Part shown: positions 1 to 5,327 of the stretch, in pieces | Layout: each line of letters opens with the position of its first letter | Numbering within the stretch: the stretch's first letter is position 1 | NCBI GenBank assembly: GCA_025938055.1 | Contig: JAICQC010000333.1 | Coordinates: forward strand, 1 to 5,327 | Length of the DNA: 5,327 nt | Source: Anaerolineales bacterium | GTDB lineage: Bacteria > Chloroflexota > Anaerolineae > Anaerolineales > Villigracilaceae | Direction of reading: 5' to 3' | Position numbers and translations under genes: made by a program | The notes under the pieces: model-generated | Told to the model about the DNA's origin: nothing | Database searches by the model: none | The model's input: the letters and a program-made list of their open reading frames with translations, nothing else

Positions 1-3000
1 AGAGCAAGAATTGTAATACGGCGCACGGGTCACTTCCGGGTTCCACGCGCGGTGTAAGCCCCACACGTTCCAGCGCGGCGGGCCGTGTGTACGTACCCAG
101 CTTGCCAAGAAACTCTGTGCGGTCTGTGGTCACGCCGGCAGGTTCACGGGTACAGGCAAGGAATGCCACGCGCTGTCCAAAATCTGTGTTGTAGCTGTTG
201 CGTGCGAGCAGAGCATAGGAAGTGGAATCAAATTCAGGCGTAATATAGGGCGCAGTGTTTTCGCGCGCCACGCCCAGCACCCACTCGGCATAATAGGTGA
301 CGTTTACGCGGCGCATCCGGCTGGTGGTGTTGCGCAGCTTTAGCTGGATGACCTTGACTGGTTTCTCGGGCGCGACGAAGACGGTCATGGTCTGGAAGAG
401 CCCGTGACTGGCGTGTTCGAAGATGGAATAGCCCGCTCCATGGCGAATAAGGTAGGGTGCATCGGCGCGCGCGGGAAGAGGCGTCGGTGACCAGATCTGC
501 CCGGTATCCTCATCGCGCAGATAGATCGCCTCGGAAGGTGGATCACTGACCGGGTCGTTACGCCAAGGCGTAAGCCGGTTCTCACCGCTGTTCTGTGACC
601 AGGTCGGTCCCATACCTGCTTCAGAAACCACACAGCCAAATTCAGGCGTGGCGATCACATTTACCCAGGGTGCGGGTGTCCAGGACCCCGGTTCCAGATA
701 AATCACATACTCGCGTCCATCGGGTGTGAAGCCGCCAGTCCCATTCTGGAAGAGCAGGTCCGCAGGGCGCTCGAGTTCTGGCTGAACATCCATGAGCGGG
801 TAGAGTGGTTCGATCGGAAGAAAGAGCGGCAGGCGCACGGGCTCTTCATCCAGCCGCGCCAGCTGCCGTTCCAGTGGACCCGCCTCCCCGTGCAGCACGA
901 CGCGCGCGACTGTCATCAAAAGCGTCCGCTCGGCTTCGTTCACCTGATCTTCCTGGAGGATAAAGATGCCGCCCCGGTCATTCAGCCACGCTTCGCTGCC
1001 GGTGCGCTCCAGCAGGCGATAGATCCTGCTCCTGAAATCCTGTTCATAACTTGTTTCACGCTGGCTGAAGATCACGAGGTCGATCATCAAGCCTCGTTTG
1101 CGCCAGTAGGTATGGGCGAGAACCAGTTCGCCCAGCAGGTCGAAATCCTCGTTGCGCTTCATGCGCACGAGCAGGATGGGATAATCGCCTGAAATACCAA
1201 ACGACCATAATGCGGGCTGCCCCAGCATGTTGGCATGCAGCACAGCCGGCTCGGCGCGCAGCGCGTTGGATAGATAAAGAAGCGGCGAAAGAAGCTTCTG
1301 GATTTGTTCCACTTTTTGGGAGGTGAGGTTAAGCTGGGCGAGCTCCTCCTCCGCCTGAATACGCACATCCTGCATTGCCCGGCTGATCTGTGACCAGCGC
1401 TGGTAACGGCGCGCCAGGTCGAGCGCCTCCTTGCGTGATTGAGCCATCAGCGTGACGAATGCGATCTGCACCGTTTGATATGGCTCGAGGATGACCTCTG
1501 CCTGCAGCGAGCAGATCGGGTCGAGCGTGGCGCCTGTGGCGCGTGAAAGCACCGAGGTTTGCGTGGATGTGGCAAAGGCAGCCGGTCGCCGCGCGGTGCC
1601 GCCGCGCCCCAGAAATTTGGCGCGATCAGTTTCGTAGCCCGTCAGGCTTACTCCTTCCACATTGCTGGTGAAAAAGTGGATGAGGTATATGGGCTCCTCA
1701 TCTGCCGAGCGCGGGCGGCGGCGGAAGAGCAATAACCCATCCTTTTCCAGAAATTCACTTTCGATAAAGAGTTTGTTGTATGCCGGGTGGCGCAGGTCGG
1801 CGGATTGCTCGTTCAGGATGATCTCGGCATAGCTGGTGAGCGCCAGGATGCGTGAGTTCCCGCCATGGTTAGTGAGACTTACCCGCCGGATCTCCACATC
1901 GTCGCGCGGAGCCACGCTCACCACTGTCCGCTGGACGATATCACCATCCTGCCGTTCGAATTCGACACGGTGAGGGTAGAAGTTCACCTCCCTCCGGTCG
2001 GGAGGCGCCAGAGTGGGTTGGTGCGTCACCGACCACAATTGCCCGTTCAGGCGGTCTTCGACATAGATCCAACTGCCGCGGTCGTTCAAAGTGGAGTCGC
2101 CGCGCCAGCGTGTCAGTTCCTTTTCCTTCCAGCGGCTGAAGCCGGCGCCGGCGGCGCTGATCAAGAGACTGTACTTTCCGTTCGAAAGGCAATGAACCTG
2201 AGTGTAGGGCGCCTCCGGCGAGACGCGCCACGGATCGAGCGGGATCGTGTCATACGGACGAAGCGTATTTACCTGCTGATGACGCGGATGCTCGGTCGGC
2301 GCGTGCTCGGGGGTCTGTTCCTGCAGGAGCATCTCGACGCTCTCGATGCGGCGGTCTGCATGGAAGCGCCGGATCATACGCTTCTCGAACAGGGTGTTGC
2401 AGAGCGAAAGCAGTATCATGCCCTGATGATGGACCATATAGGTACGGATCACGGCGTGAGTTTCACCTGTCTTCAGGCGCTCGGGCGTGAAATCCACCGA
2501 TTCATAGAAGCCATAGAGTCCCCACATCTTGAGACTTTCGAGACGCGCAAGGTTCAGCATCACCTCCTGCGGCTTGAATGGCAGCGCCAGGAGGGAGGCA
2601 TACGGTGCGACCACCAGATCGTTGGACAAGCCGCGCTTGTATCCCAGGCTGGGAACTCCAAATGCCTGATACTGGTAGACCTGGGCAGCATCGAAGTTGT
2701 AATAGCTCGCCTCCGAGGTTCCCCAGGGGATATTCTTTTCGGCGGCATACCGCATTTGCTGCTCGATCGCCACCAGGCAGCTTTCGTCGATAAGCGTGTT
2801 GGGGTAACTCTCCACGAACAGCTTGGGCATGAGATATTCGAACATCGTACCGCTCCAGGAAAGGAGACAGCGCGCCCCGTCGAATTCCGTGAGAGGGCGC
2901 GAAAGATGCAGCCAGTGGTTTAGCGGTACATCGCCGCGTGCGATGGCAACCAGGCTGGCAATACGCGCCTCCGAAGCCATCAGGTCATAGTAGTTGGAGT

Positions 3001-5327
3001 CGAGCCGCCCGGATTCCACGTTGTAACCGATGTGAAAGACATGCCGTTGCGGGTTATACAGGAAGCCAAAAGGCATTTCCTGGAAGAACTCCTCCGCCCG
3101 CGAAGCCAGGACTGAAAAGTTGTTCAGGAGCGAAGCGCAATTCTTGCGTGCTGACTCCAGGTCATATGCCAGTGTGTCACACCACTCGAACGTGGTAATG
3201 TCATCCTGATCCAGCAAACTGATCAACTCCTCAACCATAGTTCTCGCGCGCTTGCAAATATCGGGGATCTCGCCGAGCTGCGGGTGCGGAGGCAGGTTTG
3301 CCTGTAACGCCTCCCAGGCGGATGCCATTTCGGGGCTGGAATCCAGGCCAACCGGGCGCGGCATTTCTGCCATCACAAGCAGCCACGGGGCAAGTACCTG
3401 GATGTCGATGCGGATGCGTCGTAGCTGATGACGAACCCGGTCGATCCAGATCGAAAGCTTGCGCAGTGTATCGGGGGCGGTCTCTTCGTCCGTCTGCTGG
3501 ATCGCCTCCCAGAGCATGGCTTCCAGCTCTGCCTGTCCCTCGTGGAACAATTGCATCAGCAATGCAGGTGTGAACTGACTGCGGTCATTCAGCTTTTTCA
3601 CGAGGGTCCGTAACGCGTCGATCGCGGCTTGCAGATTGGCGGCAGCCGGACCGAGCTGTCCCTGGGTCAGTGTGACCGAGAGCATGTCGAGCGTGTCCTG
3701 CAATCCCTGCCAGTTGACGACCTCTGTTTGACTCATCTCATAGCATCCCTGGCGCAGTGTCATCAGACAGGCTGCCAGGTTTCCGCTATCCACCGTGGAA
3801 ATATAGCGCGGAGGGAGTGGAGCAAAACTGCGCGTGTCGTACCAGTTCAGGAAGTGACCGCGCACGCGCTCGAGCGAATCCATGCTGTCGAACGAATCGC
3901 GCAGGCGCAGGGAAAGTTCCAATGGACCGATGTAGCCCAGGTCATGGGCAGAGAGCGTGGAGAGCAGCATCAAGCCGATATTGGTGGGGGAGGTGCGGTG
4001 TGCCACCGTGCCGCGCGGGTCCTCCTGGAAATGATCGGGTGGGAGCCAGCGGTCTTCCGGACCGACGAAGTGCTCGAAATATAGCCACGTGGAACGCGCC
4101 AGCAAGCGGAGCTTGTGTTCCTGCGAGGGCAGGACCGTTTGGACCGGCTTTTGATAGGGCTGGCCGATGCGCGCCGCGATGTAGGGGGATGCCATCCAGC
4201 CGAGCAGGAGAGGCGCGGCAGCCAGCAAAGCCGAAGGATGAAGCACCAGCAGCGCCAGGAAAAACATGAATGCAAACAACGGGGCAATGATCATTGCCTG
4301 CCAGGCAGACTTGACGCGCAGCGTCTTGCCAAAGAGCTGCACCGTGTGGGCGGCGCTGACCCATTGCAGCATGTGCCGGTGGGTGATGAACAGCCGTGTG
4401 AGTGTTATCGTGATCGCGTCGAGGATGATCAACGATTCATGCGGCAGAAAGATGATCTCGAAAAGGGAGCGGAGTGCTGCCAGGCGCATCGGGCGCGAGG
4501 TGATCGTCGAATGCTGTTTGGAAAAACTGTGACGGAGCTCCACAATAAAGTTGCTCGCCACTGCCATCAGGTAGGGTGAAAGCGCCACGAGCGTCCACAG
4601 CAGGACCGACCCTGGCAGCAGGAGCCAACCGCCAATGAGCAATGCCAACACGGCGGGCGGCACCACGCTGCGCCGCAGGTTATCGAAAAGCTTCCAGCGG
4701 TCGATCAATGAAAGCGTATTCCTCGCTGTACCCTTTGTGCGGTGCGGCACTCTGTTCCGCAACCAGGGCAAAAGCTGCCAGTCGCCGCGTACCCAGCGGT
4801 GCAGGCGGTCTGTATAAATCAGATAGTGAGGCGGGTATTCCTCGAACAGCACTACATCGGTGACGAGCCCGCAGCGTCCCTGCATCCCTTCGAAAAGATC
4901 GTGACTCAGCAGGCGATTCTCAGGAATTTTGTCCTGCAGGCTTCTTTGGAACGCCTCCACATCATAGATGCCCTTGCCCACATAGTTGCCTTCATCGAAC
5001 AGGTCCTGATAGACATCAGAAACGGCGCGCGTGTATAAATCGATGACTGAATCGCCGGAATAGACGCGTGTGAAGAGCGAGCGGTTCGACGAAGCCGGGC
5101 GCACCTGGGTCCGCGGCTGGAGGATCGTATGACCGGCTTTAATCTCGCCCGTCGCAGGGTCGATCTCCGCGCGGTTCAACGGATGTGCGAGGGTTCCAAT
5201 GAGCTGACGGGCGGCTTCGCGCGGCAGCACCGTATCGGCATCCAGAGTGATGACATAACGGATGGTAGGCAGGATACTCAAGTCCCCATCTTTGACGACA
5301 AAAGTTGTGGAGTTACTTCCGGTTAAT
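1..5327 (-). CDS. ndvB: Cyclic beta-1,2-glucan synthase (NdvB/ChvB/Cgs family), internal fragment, partial at both ends
   Basis: Complete codons run from 5326 down to 2, giving 1,775 residues with no stop; residue numbers in this annotation count from the codon at 5326. Family knowledge: this inner-membrane enzyme polymerises UDP-glucose into beta-1,2-glucan, cyclises it and adjusts its length by phosphorolysis. Seen in order: GT84 motifs ITLDADT (26-32), GKGIYDV (117-123), SHDLFEG (141-147) and RLHRW (174-178); hydrophobic segments (221-258, 345-386); a glycoamylase-like domain with HRTSPTNIG (443-451), TVDSGNL (511-517), GTSEASY, GFYES and VHHQGM (965-970); then GH94-type blocks with LSNGKYS (1047-1053), TDRAKFLGRG (from 1233), GISGDYP (about 1377-1383), NGTGGFTPDGREY (from 1528) and DPCAVLQ near the window edge. 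In Brucella Cgs the DxD motif lies roughly 600 residues in. Adding that and a GH94 catalytic domain of about 450-500 residues gives the usual family length, so no large deletion is apparent. No frameshift is visible. The start codon, ribosome binding site and stop lie outside. Family assignment is very secure; the exact product is inferred from homology. Confidence 0.96.
2..769 (-). other. Domain: second GH94-type beta-sandwich module, cut by the window edge
   Basis: Residues about 1520-1775. Strongly conserved blocks follow in order: FQNGTGGFTPDGREY (from 1526), APWVNVIA, FGCVVSEAG, NRLTPWRNDPVSDPP, EAIYLRDEDTG, WSPTPLP, YLIRHGAGYSIFEHASHG, YYAEWVLG, TEFLGKLG (about 1737-1744) and DPCAVLQ. 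This is the best conserved part of the C-terminal half in the family and the direct lead-in to the GH94 (alpha/alpha)6 catalytic barrel, which holds the general-acid Asp. That barrel should be encoded left of position 1. The GH94 part shortens glucan chains by phosphorolysis, releasing glucose 1-phosphate, and so controls ring size. Confidence 0.9.
827..1258 (-). other. Inter-module block carrying the ISGD motif
   Basis: Residues about 1357-1500. It holds LWSFGISGDYP (ISGD at 1378-1381; the Asp codon is at 1184-1186), then LAHTYWRKRGLMIDLVI, SYEQDF, GGIFILQEDQV and ARVVLHGEAG. In full-length cyclic glucan synthases this stretch lies between the two beta-sandwich modules and resembles the helical part of the GH94 fold. 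The usual form of the first motif, from memory, is LWGYGISGDLP, so Ser-Phe and Tyr are local substitutions here. I see no known catalytic residue and infer a structural role. Confidence 0.68.
1259..2242 (-). other. Domain: first GH94-type N-terminal beta-sandwich module
   Basis: Residues about 1029-1356. It begins with LSNGKYS (1047-1053), continues with SAAGAGFSRW and the TRWRGD block, and includes TDRAKFLGRG (from 1233) and LDPICSLQ. These match the Glyco_transf_36 (PF06165) type of module that precedes the catalytic barrel in cellobiose-phosphorylase-like enzymes. Cyclic glucan synthases carry two such modules, and this is the first. It ends in a charged, Gln/Glu-rich helical stretch (around 1305-1345, about 1290-1415 in the window) that probably links to the next block. 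It is thought to hold glucan chains for the phosphorylase part; no catalytic residue is expected here. Boundaries are estimated by eye. Confidence 0.82.
2402..4114 (-). other. Domain: glycoamylase-like cyclisation (transglycosylase) domain with a helical insert
   Basis: Residues 405-975. The first part carries motifs typical of the family: LPPDHFQE, HRTSPTNIG (443-451), GHFLNWYDT and TVDSGNL (511-517). Residues about 520-745 are a poorly conserved, charged helix-rich insert. The glycoamylase-like core resumes at NPQRHVFHIGYN (from 758), followed by YYDLMASEARIAS, PWGTSEASY, YQYQAFGVPSLGYKRGL, GLYGFYES and VHHQGM (965-970). Established knowledge: the middle domain of cyclic glucan synthases (family GH189, related to Pfam Glycoamylase PF10091) closes linear beta-1,2-glucan into rings by transglycosylation. 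E872 (in GTSEASY) and E942 (in GFYES) are my candidates for catalytic acids. That choice is inference from conservation in motif-like blocks and has not been checked against a structure. Confidence 0.85.
4169..4294 (-). other. Second pair of predicted transmembrane helices
   Basis: Residues 345-386 form a second strongly hydrophobic block, rich in Leu, Ala, Phe and Met, with a His-Pro break near the middle suggesting a hairpin of two helices. It ends in a GWMASPYIAARIG stretch, which resembles the GWxxSPxxA block before the soluble C-terminal half of family members. Everything after this point lacks long hydrophobic runs, so I take this as the last membrane anchor before the large soluble domains. 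Confidence 0.72.
4553..4666 (-). other. Two predicted transmembrane helices following the GT84 domain
   Basis: Residues 221-258 are almost entirely hydrophobic. They form two adjacent segments, about 221-237 and 239-258, separated by a Pro-Gly turn. They come directly after the RGDWQLLPW end of the glycosyltransferase domain and an RWKLFDNLRRS amphipathic stretch. This is where family members re-enter the inner membrane. The next stretch (261-340) is more polar, contains the family-typical FLPHES and HRHMLQW blocks, and is probably partly membrane-associated. Helix number and orientation are inferred from hydrophobicity alone. Confidence 0.75.
4760..5326 (-). other. Domain: C-terminal part of the GT84 glycosyltransferase domain (GT2-like fold)
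   Basis: Residues 1-189 of the fragment. This cytoplasmic domain transfers glucose from UDP-glucose to the growing beta-1,2-glucan. The DxD motif, expected to bind the metal and nucleotide sugar, is D29-A-D31 (codons at 5240-5242 and 5234-5236). GKGIYDV follows at 117-123. D143 in SHDLFEG (141-147) stands where the catalytic base of processive GT2-like enzymes is expected. The (R/Q)xxRW motif is RLHRW at 174-178 (4793-4807), followed by the strongly conserved RGDWQLLPW. These catalytic signatures are intact, which argues for a working synthase. The first conserved Asp of the domain and the N-terminal membrane helices must lie past 5327. Boundaries are approximate. Confidence 0.9.

Noticed and set aside
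385..639. Minus-strand 84-codon ORF as a small protein
   Set aside because: It is out of frame with, and entirely inside, the conserved second GH94 module (NRLTPWRNDPVSDPP region). The real frame carries the conserved motifs.
1865..2923. Plus-strand ORF of 352 codons as a separate gene
   Set aside because: It is codon-aligned antisense to a strongly conserved domain region (cyclisation core and first GH94 module), and its translation resembles no family I know. Its openness is explained by rare TTA/CTA/TCA codons on the sense strand.
3942..4364. Minus-strand ORFs of 140 and 105 codons (3942-4364, 3970-4287) with hydrophobic stretches
   Set aside because: They are alternative frames of the same strand over the synthase's second transmembrane block. 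The hydrophobicity comes from shifted reading of Leu/Ala-rich codons.
3629..4579. Overlapping plus-strand ORFs (3629-4084, 3757-4269, 4115-4579) as small genes
   Set aside because: They overlap each other and lie opposite the membrane and cyclisation regions of the synthase. Their translations are rich in Arg, Gln, Cys and Pro in the manner of shadow frames, with no motif.
1..5327. A broken gene or pseudogene, since no start or stop is seen
   Set aside because: The frame is continuous from edge to edge with every expected motif in order. The missing ends are explained by the window boundaries.
1..5327. A new multi-gene system, CRISPR array, insertion sequence, RNA gene or intergenic regulatory site
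   Set aside because: The sequence is coding throughout with no intergenic space. I saw no repeat arrays, terminal inverted repeats or tRNA-like folds, and any promoter-like string would lie inside conserved coding sequence.

Overview
The window is the inside of one very large gene on the minus strand. The frame whose codons run from 5326 down to 2 stays open for 1,775 codons with no stop, and it leaves the window at both ends. Neither the start codon nor the stop codon is present. The translation is recognisable throughout as a cyclic beta-1,2-glucan synthase (NdvB/ChvB/Cgs family), a multidomain inner-membrane enzyme usually about 2,800 residues long.

Read in the gene's direction (right to left in window coordinates), the layout is: the C-terminal part of the GT84 glycosyltransferase domain with its DxD, SHDLFEG and RxxRW motifs (about 4760-5326); a membrane region with two hydrophobic blocks (4553-4666 and 4169-4294); a glycoamylase-like cyclisation domain with a long helical insert (about 2402-4114); the first GH94-type beta-sandwich module (about 1259-2242); a helical/ISGD-motif block (about 827-1258); and a second GH94-type beta-sandwich module (about 2-769). 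The GH94 catalytic barrel should lie beyond position 1. The missing N-terminal membrane region and first GT84 half should lie beyond 5327.

In this family the GT84 part polymerises UDP-glucose into a beta-1,2-glucan, the middle domain closes the chain into a ring, and the GH94 part trims the chain by phosphorolysis to set its length. All three activities sit on one polypeptide. The product is a periplasmic or extracellular cyclic glucan, linked in characterised bacteria to osmotic adaptation and host interaction.

The DNA is bacterial and moderately GC-rich, and coding density is complete. The protein keeps the family motifs but differs from the rhizobial and Brucella sequences as I remember them at many positions. 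This suggests a lineage outside the classical Rhizobiales, possibly an environmental phylum such as Chloroflexota, but I cannot fix the taxon from this fragment. I see no RNA gene, mobile element, repeat array, promoter or terminator, and no sign of a new system. The window is an ordinary but unusually long enzyme gene.
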